Part shown: one piece after another, positions 33,545 through 45,574 of the stretch
Numbering within the stretch: the first letter of the stretch is position 1
Layout: each line of letters starts with the position of its first letter
DNA from: Chrysaora quinquecirrha
Lineage: Eukaryota > Cnidaria > Scyphozoa > Semaeostomeae > Pelagiidae
NCBI GenBank assembly: GCA_014526335.1
Contig: JACTAT010000032.1
Location: 1,789,026 to 1,853,025 of the forward strand
Reading direction: 5' to 3'
DNA: 64,000 bases
The notes under the pieces: generated by a model
Seen by the model: only the letters and a program-made list of their open reading frames with translations
Told to the model about the DNA's origin: nothing
Databases searched by the model: none
Program-made: the position numbers and the translations under genes

Positions 33545-34320
33545 ATTATGCTAAGCTATTGTAAAACCAACGTAAAATAGAGTGAAAAAAAAAAGAGAAT
33601 TGCAGTGGACTATGACGTTTTGTAAAGGGTATATTCCCAGTATACTCTGGTGTTTCCTCTCTTTTTGATGAAATGGAATGGGAATAGCTTGAGAAACTGT
33701 TAGAAAGGGCTTACTTTCTTGTATGGCGATTAATAGGATTCTAGAGTTTTTTTCTACAAGAATATCACCGAAAAGGTTTGTGGATGGTTCCTCAGCAAAT
33801 ACACCTTTAAGCTCTCGTGTTACTTCAGAAACTTGGCCCACGAGATACACAAGATCACCTGTCAGTTCATCATTCCTTCCTAATCGCAAAAGTTCCTCAT
33901 TGTCGAAAGAGTGCAAAGGAACTCTTTACATCACAAACCAACATTCCTCTTCCATCCTAACATCATTCTGCGACAATTTAAACTTTGCCAGGTTCAATAC
34001 TTCGCATGATAGATCATTGTCAGGTAGGACTGATTTCCTTAATAGAATAATAGTCGAGAATGGCGTTTTATATCACCAGACTTGAGACAGGTAGCTACTG
34101 GTGTTCCTTTTATGTCTGTGTCATCTAAATAAATGTATACATCGCCGTTGCCGAAAAGCAGGTTGTTGTAATGTCCTGCTGATGACCTAATGCCATGATG
34201 TTTTAATTCTCTAGAAAACTGAATGGGGACATGGTTGATTGTACCATCTAGCTGAACACAATCAATCAGAAATGCAAGATTAGCCGGAGTAGACAACAAA
34301 TAAGAGCTGTTGATAATACT
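33545..34320 (-). pseudogene. Decayed gene fragment, family not recognised
   Basis: Two minus-strand frames (34299-34039 and 33916-33551), linked by an intermediate stretch in another frame, read as one protein of about 250 aa with two or three frameshifts. Conserved-looking segments are GIRSSAGHYNNLLFGNGD, YIYLDDTDIKGTPV and LLRLGRNDELTGDLVYL. The composition is that of a real protein; I cannot name the family. No splice-supported exons were found nearby. Confidence 0.4.
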
Positions 34321-35557
34321 TTGTAGGTTGCCCGAGCATTTGCAAAGATGTTAGCTATTTTTTCTGTTGTTCATGGTGCATCATTGCCACAAAAGTGAAA
34401 AGATACGAACATTAGCAAAATCATTGCCAGTCACAGGCAACCTTATTAAAGAAATATAATACATGATAGCTTTTGAGCGGTTGGTAATATGAGCTGTTTT
34501 TGCCATGAATAATGCCGGGGCGGATCCAGGGAGTTGCTAGGGCTGCTCAGGCAACTGTCAAATTTTTCAAATAATGAAAGTCAATTTTTTTGTTTTCAAT
34601 GTTTGTTTTAATGTTTCACTGCGCGAAATAAATTTACTGATATCCCTTCTTCCTTAAAAGTTTCAGAATTCAATATTGAATTAACCAGTGCCGAGGCAGA
34701 TTTTCATTTCTTTAGGAATTCAATGGTCGTTTTTTCTGCTAATTTCCAGACTGGAATAATGCTCCACTGTTTAGATGAACCAATCAATAGACAGAAAATG
34801 CTGCTCTCCTCCAATGGCTTCTCCAGTTTTCAGTATTGGCAAGAGCAACCTTGGGCCAGTCGTTTACTGCATACTGAGCAACTGTGATTAAAGCTTAAGC
34901 AATCAAAACCTGGCATTGAGGGTACTCTCATTGTCTCCATTTGAGCGGAAGAAACCTCGAGCAACTCTCTGGTTTTCAACTTTCTAGTTATCCAATTATA
35001 TTGCTTGAAAATAGTGCATTTTACCCAACGTGCATTGGCAGCAGTGACGAGGATGACAAGCAGGTTGAGTAGCAATTCGGTTGATGCTTTTGGACGGTGC
35101 TAGATGATGCAGAAAAGTGATGCAGTGAAATGGCTGCTTGGAGTAAACCTGAAAGTGTGCTTGAAAAGCTCTATATAATATTAAATAATCCTGGTAAATC
35201 AGATGATATTTCTGGAATTATCAATGAATGTAACAGAGTAATAGAAAAGGAGACATCGTCAGCAAAACAGAAGAGATGGTGGGTTCCCACTTGCGATTTT
35301 TCCGACATGCAGTTCCCAGAGAGTCAGAGGGAAAGATGTGGTAACCTTCGCACAGTAAGGTAAAAAAAATAAACTGGAAAGTCAACTTATGTCTCTTTAT
35401 CATATTCCTAAAATCGGCTTTTTGTTTGATTATTTTCATTAATGCTGCATCAACAGATAAATGTGTGAAAAGGGGGTGTTCAATATCCACGGTCCCGGCC
35501 CTTGGGGCTCTCATTTTGGAGCCTCCAGGACCCTTGGGGGCCCCTATATTTTTTAGT
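34321..35557. other. Mostly non-coding; possible first exon at 35131
   Basis: An ATG frame at 35130-35363 (77 codons) ends near ACA|GTAAGG, which could be a 5' splice site, making it a candidate first exon. The protein has no recognised motif. The rest holds only short unsupported frames. Confidence 0.3.
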
Positions 35558-37092
35558 GATATTTCACATCAAGGTCTTCCACGTTTTTATGGTGAAACCG
35601 AGCAGAAAGGCCATTTTATATTCCTAGAATTCGCATCAAAGCTCATTTTTTCATGAGAAAATGTTTATAAAAACCTTGATCTACTAAGTCTAAAATCCTT
35701 GCAAAAAATTCTGGGACACAAATTCTTGCTCTAAAGGCGCACACCCCCTCCCCCCAATTCAATGTTGGTGAAATTGATGTTTCAAGTGGTGCCAACATTG
35801 TGTCAGGGGGGTCTAATTACCTACATATGTTATGGTGGTACTGGGTATTCAAGGTAAAACATAAGTATAACATGCAGCAGTGTCCCCAATAGTACTAGCA
35901 ATGATTGTAACCACTCATAAACTTTAAGAAACTTTAGAACAACAACATCTCTGTTTTAAAATAATTAAGAAGCGGTGATATTCAAAGAGGGGAATTTAAC
36001 TGTTTAAAAAAGCGTACAAGATTCCTGTTGAAAAAAGGATTTCTAAAGAATTTCCATGAAATAAATATAATTTACGGCAGGGAGTGTGTTATTAGGAGTG
36101 AGTTGCCCCTCGATGTCTGGATACGCAAAATCCATTTCTTACTCAAGTACAGTACATATATAATGATGATGTAATGATAAAATGTTGTAAAGTCTGCAAA
36201 ACTTTGTCCAAACAATTTTTATGATCAGTCCGGCAGAAAGGGCATTTTTAGATTGACATTTTTTTAGAAGTAGCATCGAAGTATCAAGCCCTTCCATGCA
36301 TCCCCACTCCCATCCCCGAATAGCATATCCACTCTTTTATCCAGGTTTTTATTAGCAATAATCTGCTCCTGTTTTAGCCATTGTTTTAACAAAAAGATCA
36401 GTCTGGAGTTTTTCAACATTTCATTTTTACTTGCGAGGACTTACCTTAAAAATAGGATTTACTGAATGTACATGTTTTTGCTCTCTGTGCCGCATTCGGT
36501 CACTGCTCATCATTCCAGAGTTTTGTAATCTGAACACTGAAGAAGCTCGAGTTTCAAAGCACAGATTTGATTTATGGTGATAATATTACAGTGCAAATTT
36601 CGTAAACTACATATCGTGGAGTGAAAAAACACGCTTTTCAACAATTTTTCCCACTGGAGATCTCTTTATACAAGACAATAATGCCCTTCGATCGCCCAAT
36701 TTTTAAGAGCAACACAAGAATATGTTGGAAATGTGTTGATTCGTCTTTATACTCGAGTAAGAAACGGAGTTTAAATAACGAGGGACAATTCACACTCCTA
36801 AGCACACATACCCTGCCTGCCGTGAATTGTATTGATTTCATGGATCACAGGAATCTTGTAGGCTTTTTTAAAGAGTTAAATACCTCGCGATATCACCAGT
36901 TTCTAATTTTTATTTTTGATGTAATTCTGTAAGTTTCTTAAATTTTAAGAGTGGCTAGATCTAGGTTTCTTATAAACATCTTCTCATTAAAAAGTGTACT
37001 TAATTGCCTTTCTGCTCGGTTTCACCATAAAAAACGTCTACTTTTCTTTGTTTTAACAAAATTTGGAGACCTTGACGTGAAATATCACTAGT
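35558..37092. repeat. Foldback pair: inverted arms of about 130 bp, 1.5 kb apart
   Basis: 35558-35690 is repeated as reverse complement at 36960-37092 with gaps. Shared cores are AGTGATATTTCAC, TTATGGTGAAACCGAGCAG and ATGTTTATAA. A third diverged copy of the GGCAGAAAGG core lies near 36230. The interior has no coding frame. GTTTCTTATAA motifs at the right end link it to the short TA-flanked elements elsewhere in the window. It may be a foldback element or a decayed non-autonomous transposon. Confidence 0.6.
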
Positions 37093-37270
37093 TAAACTAA
37101 CCTAGGACAGCATTACTTATAAGAAACCCCTAGGGGAGTCATTATCAGCCCCATACCAAGGGGCCTAAAGGACAATTAATTTACTTAAAGTATAACTGAT
37201 CCTAAATCTGAATTGCAGGAAAAATTTGGTGTGCGATGCACCGGCCTGTTATTGCCTGCCTAACTAAAAG

Positions 37271-37359
37271 CTTGTACGGTCGGTGATTGAAACCAAAATT
37301 GCCAAATTTCCCGCCACAGAAACACGAAGTGTTGACCCCACAATCACCTACCGTACAAG
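37271..37359. repeat. Short hairpin-forming inverted repeat
   Basis: CTTGTACGGTCGGTGATT at 37271-37288 is matched, with one mismatch, by the reverse complement at 37342-37359, leaving a 53-bp loop. It could be a recombination site or the end of an element; nothing else supports either. Confidence 0.5.
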
Positions 37360-37729
37360 TGGAGGAAAAAGTTTTGGAAGAAAAAATAGAAACTCTACTA
37401 AAAACCTAACTAGATCCCTCCCAACCCCAAAAATTGTAAATAGAAAGACAAAATAAAAGACCCTAGAATAAAGAGACAAAAAAAAAATTGCCCACATCAA
37501 ACATCATAAATGCCTTAACAAAAACAAACGAAGGTGTGGAGCGTCAACTCCTAAGGAAACTACAAGGCAGAGGCTGACACCCCAGAGGACTTAGTGCCCT
37601 CGTTCAGCCGAGCCGCACTGTATTAATCGACCCATGAACGTTTGGTCCAAGGGCAAAGCCACTGCCGCCGTAAGTACCATTAGAAAATCGACAATAGGGA
37701 CCATCTCGTCCTAGAGTGGAGGCACCGCC

Positions 37730-38290
37730 ACGTGTTGTTTGAACTGCAACGTGCAGTTTGAACCTTTAAAACTGCCACATGCAGTTTGAACCATTTTGAA
37801 ACTGCAACATGCAGCTGGAACCATTTTAAAATTGCCACATGCAGTTTGAACAATTTTAAAATTGCTACATGCAGTTTGAACCATTTTAAAAACTGCCACA
37901 TGCATTTGGAACCTTTAAAACTGTCACATGCAGTTTGCACCTTTAAAAACTGTCACACAAAATTTGAACCTTTAAAAAAACTGCCAAATGCAGTTTGAAC
38001 CTTGCTTTTAACTTGAAACTGCCACATGCAGTTTGAAACCTCTAAAATTGCCACAGACAGTTTGAACCTTGAGCACCTGGGCCTATGTGACTGCCAAATG
38101 CAGTTTGAACCTTGTCTGTAACTTAAAATGCACATGCAGATGGAAACTGTAAAAATCGCCACATGCAGTTTGCACCATGAGCAGTTAGACCTATGTGACT
38201 GCCAAATGTAGTTTGAACCTTGCTTTTAACTTGAAACTGCCACATGCAGTTTGAACCATAAACCTGCCACAGGCAGTTTGAGCATCAATT
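37730..38290. repeat. Minisatellite, 25-35 bp unit, about 18 copies
   Basis: The unit is based on AACTGCCACATGCAGTTTGA followed by ACCTTTAA, with variable spacers. Each unit contains the near-palindrome GCACATGC/CACATGCAG. It lies 400 bp beyond the stop codon side of the tyrosine recombinase. Confidence 0.8.
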
Positions 38291-38684
38291 ACATAGAATT
38301 TATATTATGCCTTGCCACACTATAACAATTCAAAGAACTTGCAGCTGCAAATTGCAAACCAGGACACCATGCATAAGCAGGCATTCGCACTTAAGATAAC
38401 AACAGAGAAGGCTGTCTGAGTCACAAAGATGAAACATGCAAGAAGTAAAACTGCAAAATGAACACCAAGCAAAATAACAGTAATAAATCAATACATAGGT
38501 TTCCTTTTTTATGTTGTTTCCTTTCAACAGTTGAACAGTAACAAAACAGGCTTACAGATATACTTACTACTAATCCTTAAGCATACAAATGACAGCAGAA
38601 ACAAGGTTTTGTTTACATGTTATAAATGAACAGGTATAGATGCTTAAACCTTAATCTCCCGAGGCAGGAAAGAGAAGCAGGTTA

Positions 38685-39580
38685 TCACAATGGTTTGGCG
38701 ATAGCTAAATTTACAGAAGCAGATGTTAACTTTGCGGTAGGCATCTTAATGTACACCTTGTATGCATCACTTGACCACCTGCCCAGTGCCTGGATAAGAT
38801 AATCCGGAAACCCAAGTGCTGCCGCAGAGGTTGCCGCACCCATGCAAAAACTGTGCAATGTAAAGGTATTCAGGCAACCACAAGTTTTTAGTAATGACTG
38901 TAACCGGCTGTTTAGTTTGACCTTGGTCAGTGGCATACCATTACTTAACATAAAGAGGGGGCCGGGGCAAGACCCCCGCCTTTGCAAGTAGACCATCAAG
39001 GCAGCGACTGGGCAAATCAAGCTGCTAGAACGAGCGAGGATGACAGTGCAACCTTTCCCAAATTGATCTGTCTTAGAGAATTTGAGTCTCAGAAACGCAT
39101 TATCAGGAACTGGACTTTTGTCCAAAGTGACATCGGATAGGGAAATTTGTTTGTCTTGAATGAAACCAGAGGATGGAGAGGTAAATTCTGCAGCTCGAAG
39201 GAAACCAAAAAAATGCTGTACAGCAGGCAGCCCAAATCATTAAGTCATCGAACACCGCCAAATCAAGGTGGAGCTTCAATGTATGCAGAACCAAAGATGT
39301 AATGGGCATTTTTTTTTTCGACCGTTTATTATCCAGGCACTTAAGGCCACAGGACACCAATGGGACCCGCAGGCAGCCAACAAATGGGTCAGGGAAACCA
39401 ATCTGAATCTGTAAGGATCTGATAGCAGCAAGGTAAACTTTCACTGACAAAGCTTTACAAGACTTATTTAAGACGCCAATGTAGCATAACAAAGTCAACT
39501 CAGAAATTGGGAATGGAGACCCATTGGAATTCAGAAAGTCATTATGTTGGATAGAATTTAAGATAACAAAATCAAGAAAA
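38685..39580 (-). pseudogene. Tyrosine recombinase (DIRS/Ngaro- or Crypton-type), inactive
   Basis: About 290 codons in two frames, broken by one extra base in a T run near 39210. The SAM-like core-binding domain (FPISELTLLCYIGVLNKS, LAAIRSLQIQIGFPD) precedes the catalytic domain, with box-1 Arg in GFLRAAEFTSP. The end is LHSFCMGAATSAAALGFPD, then ALGRWSSDAY and the nucleophile Tyr in KVYIKMP. The expected HSFR is HSFC, so the second catalytic arginine is lost. No reverse transcriptase lies alongside on this strand, so the parent element type is open. Confidence 0.75.
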
Positions 39581-40077
39581 ACAAAAATTTCTGAATTTCA
39601 ATCAATGTCTGAAAATGCTTCCGCTTCTGATTTCAAAACTACATAATTGCTGCCATTCAAACTGGTTTTTTCCAATACAACATCGAGCAATTTCAGGAGT
39701 CATCCCCGTCAAGATAAAGGATTCCGTTGAGGCGCACGTAGCCAAAGTTTGCGCACGATAGATTGGCAGCCTGTTTGAATTAATTGCTGTAGAGTGGGTC
39801 ATGTAGCCCCGTAGGTTGGGTCATGTACAGTGGGTCATGTACTGTTGGAGCCGAAAGCCTTAACAGCCCCAATGTCAAATGTCTGAACTCCCGGTTTTTC
39901 AGGAGCAAATGTCTCAGCAGTAGTTTCCCTATCGTTTCATACCCCGGTGGTTATTCTTAGCAGCCCCAATGTTTTGACCGCAATCACGAAAATTACCAGC
40001 AAAAGTATCAGCAAAGCTTAAACGAAACAGGGCCTTCACAGTAGGGGAAGTGAGAGCCCAACCGTCTTCTGACATTC

Positions 40078-43000
40078 GTGTTTGAAACCCACGAATGGAG
40101 AAAGAAAAGAGCAAAGACTGAATTTTTAGATCTTTTAAATAAAAAATTGTTTTCGAGCAATGAATCTTTTCAATTTAATCAAGTTTTTGAAAAAATGCGA
40201 GTTGACACATTTGATTCAGAAAGCTCTCAAAAAAATATTGTATTGTCGGCCAAAATTGAAAGTACAGAAACGGACACAAACCTTTTGAATGTACTTATTT
40301 TGGCAACAGTTCTTAAGCAGCCTGTTAAGTTACTTGTTGATAAAGGAGCCGCAGCAGTTATCAGTATGGGGTTTTTCAATAAAGTCTTTAGGTGATGAAT
40401 ACAGTATTGCGCCTGCTCAGCAATTTCAAAGTATTAAAACTGCGAATGACAATGTCATACCCGTCGCTAGTTCAGTCACGTTGTCTTTTTTGATTGGCAA
40501 TTCCGACTACTTATGTAATGCAGCCATTTTCCCAATCGATCAGACAAAGTTGTGCTCAGGAGAGACTTTCTACATAGGTTTAATTAACGTAAGATTTAAT
40601 TAACGTATAGGGACATGAAGTGACATTCTCTCAGGAAAACCTAGTTTTATTTGCCGTTGGAGACACTCCTCGTGTTTGTTCAGGCATAAGAGTTGCTATG
40701 ACATTTGTAATCGAGGAAAATAGTGAAGTCTTTATACCGCTTGCTTTTCATCTTTTCCTCCTGAGCCCTTCCTTCCTGAGATCTGCCTAATCGATGCAAG
40801 CCTCAAGCTTTCAGATCGCTATCATCTCATAGGAGCTCCAACCTAATCCCAGCCTAGTGAAGATTGATTTGTGAAGAGCTTTCATTGGCAAAGTTGTCGA
40901 AACATCTTTTGATGATTAGGTAATTCCTCTTTGATGGTAGTTCTTCAATTGATTCTACAGTCACCTCTTTAGACACTGCGTCAGTGCCTGAAAATTCTTC
41001 TGAATCTGCTCAGCCTGTGACCAACTGCTCTAGTCGCTTTTGATGTTTACCAAACACTACGTTGCCTGACACCAGAATGCTCAACTTTATTCGGTTCTTG
41101 TGCACGTCATCTAGTCTTGATCTGGGCTATATTACTTTAGTTGAGCATGAAATTGACACTGGAACAGTAGCCCCTATCAGACAAGCACCCTATCGTGTCT
41201 CCAATTCTCAAAAGGATATTATTGAAAAGCACATCTCTGATATGGGTGATGAAGGGATAATTAAGGTTTCTTCCAGTCCGTGGAGCTCACCAGTCGTGCT
41301 GGTTAAGAAAAAGAACGGTAGTACTCACTTGTGCATTGACTATAGAAAGTTAAATGCCATGACACATAAGGACAGCTACCCGTTGCCATGGATAGACGAT
41401 GCTTTAGATTCTCTCTCTAGCTCAAGATATTTGTCTATGCTAGACTTGCAATCAGGTTATCATTTGTAGTCATGCATGCCAATTCACAATCTAAAACAGC
41501 TTTTATATCTAATGTGGGTTTGTATGAATTCTCAGTTTTGGCTTGACTAATGCTCCACGACACTTTCAGCGTCTTATGTCAAGAATCCTACATGGTGTTG
41601 AGTGAACAAAGTGCCTTGTTTACATTGATGTTGTCATCTTTGTCTTCACATCTTCATTTGAGAAACATCTGTCTGGTCTTAAGCTTGTTTTTGATCGACT
41701 TCGTAAAGCTAACGTGAAACTTAAACCGTCAAAATGTGGTTTCGAACAATTTTCAGTGAATTATCTTGGTTTCGTTGTTACTTCTGAAGGAATCTCGTCT
41801 GATACTCTCAAACTCGATGATGTAAAACTCCTGCTTCAGTAAAAGATGCATGCAGTTTTTTTGGTCTATGTAATAACCATAGTTGTTTGTTCATAATTTT
41901 GCAAAGATCGCTTCGCCATTGAATCATCTGACACCTAAAATTATACCATTTGCATGGACATCTGATTGTGAAGAGATGTTTGTGGAATTAAAAATTGGTT
42001 TATGTTCACCTCCAATTCTTGCGTGACCTGGTTTTACATTATTATGTTGCCTTGTCATTTTACACTGATGCAACTCAGTTTGCTCTCGATTACATTCTCG
42101 GACAAGTAGTCGATGGCAAAGAAGTAGTCCTTGCATTTGTTGGTCGTGAACTGAGTAACACCGAAAAGCGTTATTGCACTGCAAGGTGTGAAGCTCTTTT
42201 AGTTGTCGAGGGTATAAAGCGTTATCAGCCTTATCTTGCTGGGAAAAAGTTTTTCGCACACACTGATCATGTTAGCTTTTCTTGGCTTATGAGGGTTAAG
42301 GACCCAACTGGTCGTTTTGGTTTTAGGGCACTCCATTTTGTAATTTTATATGGCCCTGGGAAGACTAATGGGAATGCTGGTGCTCTTTCTCGTAGTAGTT
42401 ATGAGCCATCTCAGAATGTTACTTCGCTTTGTTATCCTCTTCCTGTTATTGGACACATTGTATTATCTTCGTGCCCTCCATAGGACACATTGTATTATCT
42501 TCAATGTAATGACAGTGACAGCGTCAGATATTATCAATTACTTAGACTCAGCAGAATTACCTATGACGATAAGAAAGCTCGTACGTTGTTATTAACTATT
42601 GACTTATATTATTTGGATGCGCATGAAATTTTGTGTTATCTTCGGACTCCAGGTAATTGTGGTTTGAAATCACTGTGTTCAAATTGTCATCCCAGCCGCC
42701 CTGCCTCATGAAATTTTGACAGCGTGTGAAGCAACACAATTGGACCTTCTGAATGAGATCAGAAGGCACGCACACCCATGCGATCCCTTTCTGTGTGGTG
42801 TGCGTCGCTTCCGACCTCATTGGGAAGGCCTGATTGTTTTGTTTTGTATCTTGTCATGCTTTTATCTTGCAGATATACAGTACAATTGTAAATTTATCCT
42901 TTTTGTAGATTAATTAAAATCTTCTATTAATGTTAATTAAGAGGTAGACCTTAATTAGCTGTAGCTAATTCAGTTATCTTTGGTTCTGTAAATAGCCTAA

Positions 43001-43720
43001 AGTAAATAAATTAATAATGATGATGATGATGATGATCCGATTATTATACTAGGTGGCCCACAGCAAGTTATTGTCAATGAGATTCTTGCTAGAAAAGGTG
43101 CCCTGCGCACATTACTTTCGGAGTGTGGACCGAGTTTCGTCGGTCGTAAAAGAAGTTTGCAAGATTATGAATACTCGTCATTTGCACACAACAGCGTACC
43201 ACCCGCAGACTGATGGTCTTGTCAATTGATTTAATGCCACTCTAGCTGAAGGTTTGTCCATGTACGTAAGCAGCAATCAGAAAGACTGGGATAAACATTT
43301 GCCACATGTCTTCTTTCCTTATCGAGTCACCATTTTATCTAATCTACGGTGGAGAACCACGTTTGCCTATCGATGCTGCATTGATGATTCCTGACTAAAA
43401 TTTGTCGACTTTGATCTCACATCTCACTTGGGTTTACACTCTGAGAACAAGCAAGGGTTTATCTCGTAAGATACAGCATAAATTTTATGGCCCCTATCGA
43501 ATCATTGCAAAACTTTCGCCAAGTCACTTCAAGCTTGACAATTGTCCAGCTTCAGTACCAGTGCAAGCAAATCGTTTAAAACTTTATTTTTATCCTGCAT
43601 ACAGACCAATTGACCCACTGTCTATGTCAACAAATGAACCAGAGTCGCAAGATCTTTTCGATATTGATTTACCAGCAGACAGCTTCGGGTGCAACTTTGC
43701 ACACTTGTGGTGCACTAGAT
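40078..43720 (+). pseudogene. Gypsy-type pol, multiply disabled
   Basis: In order: a protease-like segment (40280-40600) with LLVDKGAAAV where DTG or DSG is expected; reverse transcriptase from 41062 (APYRVS, LVKKKNGSTHLCIDYRKLNA, MLDLQSGYH) with the active site at about 41615 reading YIDVVI instead of YIDDVI; RNase H (42050-42400; FYTDATQFALDYILGQ, YCTARCEALLVVEGIKRYQPYL); an integrase start (42690), an integrase core (43060-43330; HTTAYHPQTDGLVN) and a C-terminal segment (43402-43720; HKFYGPYRIIAKLSP). Stops and frameshifts are frequent. A purine run at about 43822-43835 may be the polypurine tract; LTRs are not clear. Confidence 0.8.
42735..43038 (+). mobile_element. Short insertion with ATG-repeat tail inside Gypsy integrase
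   Basis: Between the integrase N-terminal motif and the integrase core lie about 300 bp unrelated to Gypsy, ending in (ATG/GAT)n at 43015-43036. A simple-repeat 3' end and 5' truncation suggest a LINE tail inserted into the element; part of the integrase is missing at the junction. Confidence 0.5.
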
Positions 43721-43739
43721 GATAAAACAGAAGCTGATT

Positions 43740-45200
43740 GGACATTATAAACAATGATATATCAATTTTGATTTTATTCTTACCTTATTTGTAATTTGTT
43801 AATTTTTTTATATCTGGGGTATAAAGAGGGGGTTCTGGACTTTTAGACGTTGATTTGAGAGAAGCAAGAAAGACGTTTAAAAGAACTAAGAGACATAGCA
43901 GCCATTAATAGTAAGCCATAATATCAGCCGTTATTTAGTCCTTATATTCAGTCAAATGTTGGCCGTGAGCATTAGCCATTATATTTCAAGTTCAAAAAAG
44001 AGTTGTCTGCCGCGAAAACTGGTGTTTCATTCATGTCTACGTCAGTTGCTGCCACGCTGCCTCAAGCTCAGGTCGTAAGTCAAAGTTTATCAATATTTCC
44101 CTTGTTTCTAATTCCTCGTCTTTACTCAAGCAACTATACTAGATAAAACGCTGGTTTAAACACTAGGATAAGTAGGCCGCCACACGAGATGTATGGGAGC
44201 TATTGTTGCCTTCATATATTGTTGTTATATTATGTATCTTCATGCGTCACTGCTTGTAAAAGACTTTCACTAACTACTCTTATATGCAGCCCTTGCTTCT
44301 GCAAGGCTCTTACTATAATTATTTATTGTTCTCGTTGCTATTGCTCACAGCATTATCCTAGTCCTTATTGTAAACTAGAAATCTGATGGTTAGAGAAAAA
44401 TTCTGCAAGTGAAAATTGGTTGTGTTTCTGTTGGCGATGGTGTCTCGTCGCTTCTTATCGGTAGACTGCTCGATGCCTCTCTTTTGCCCCCCCCCCTAGA
44501 AACAAAAACTTTTCAAAACGGGTATCACAATCGAATTAGGCATCCTTAAATTATCCTAACTACCAATTTTCAGACAAATTGAACAACTTCATTTTTGGCC
44601 CATTTTACCCATCTGACCCTCGTTTTGTACCCATAAAAGGAAAATTTTACAAAAATGGCATGGTACAAGATTTTTTTCGTAAGCAACATTGGATTTTAGT
44701 CAGAAATCAAGTTGCTTATTTTTTAGCCAATATATGGATCTTAAGTTGCTAAATAGTTGCATAATTTTATTCAATTAATTTCGTAAAATTACATATGTAA
44801 GAAGGGAAAATAAGAAAAGAAGTCATATTTTGGTCATTCAGCACATCATTCGTCTTTCTTTTCTTCGATTTATATTTTTATTTGTTCTAATGGCGTTTTG
44901 TGATTGTTCTATATATCTCTTTCCATTTTCGTGATAAATACAATTTTTGTGTTGCTTAAGAGTATATTTGTAGAGAATTGAAGTTGCTTGGTAATTTTTC
45001 AATTCCTGTTCACTTGTCTAACTAGTTGCTTATAAAAATTGGTATTCAAATTCAGCACCCTTGACTTACCCCTGGATCCAACTGGTTAACTTTTAATTTT
45101 CGACCATTTTTTGATAAAATGGGACCTACTGGGACGCGAAGTCGGAAAGGGTTAATACACTTAACAAGTCGCTTTCAAGGCCGAAATACAAATTTGACAC
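43740..45200. other. Gypsy 3' flank and non-coding DNA
   Basis: This probably includes remains of a 3' LTR just after the purine tract, but no partner LTR was found. The rest is AT-rich with a C8 run at about 44488 and repeated AAGTTGCTTA motifs (44710, 44740, 45020) that also occur in the MITE at 53190-53437. No gene is seen. Confidence 0.4.
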
Positions 45201-45216
45201 TCCGATAAATCAAATG

Positions 45217-45350
45217 TGGTATACAAAATACCATGTAGAGATTTTCCTAAATCATATATAGGACAATGGAAAAGAGAAACAGGAAATAGGCTCAAAGAAC
45301 ATCAACCAAATGTGACCCATGGTCAAATTGATAAAAGTGATCTGTGTAGA
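45217..45350 (+). mobile_element. Penelope-like element fragment, GIY-YIG endonuclease
   Basis: One frame reads VVYKIPCRDFPKSYIGQW, then KRETGNRLKEHQ. This is the GIY-YIG core (Val-Tyr, Tyr-Ile-Gly, Arg and Glu-His) in the form found at the C-terminus of Penelope-like reverse transcriptases. Only about 45 codons survive and no reverse transcriptase is adjacent. Confidence 0.65.
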
Positions 45351-45574
45351 AACGAAGATGACATATATTGATAACGCCAATCTGGATGACAACTGCTTGG
45401 GGGTAAAAGGTCTTCATCCAAACAGGTGCGGTAAATACTATCTTGCTAAAAATTTTCTTAAATCTTTAGATCAATTTTGAGTTACGGAAAAACGTCTAAA
45501 CCAATATCCTACTGAGCACATTGATCATATAGTGGCGATAAGGTTCCTAGCATACCCAAATCCGGTTTTGGGCA

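Noticed and set aside
37730..38162. Minus-strand Cys/His-containing frames in the CACATGCAG minisatellite
   Set aside because: They change with repeat number and show no protein-like pattern beyond the DNA repeat.
44480..44500. Polypurine/polycytosine run as an LTR boundary
   Set aside because: No LTR pair or TG...CA ends could be matched to it.
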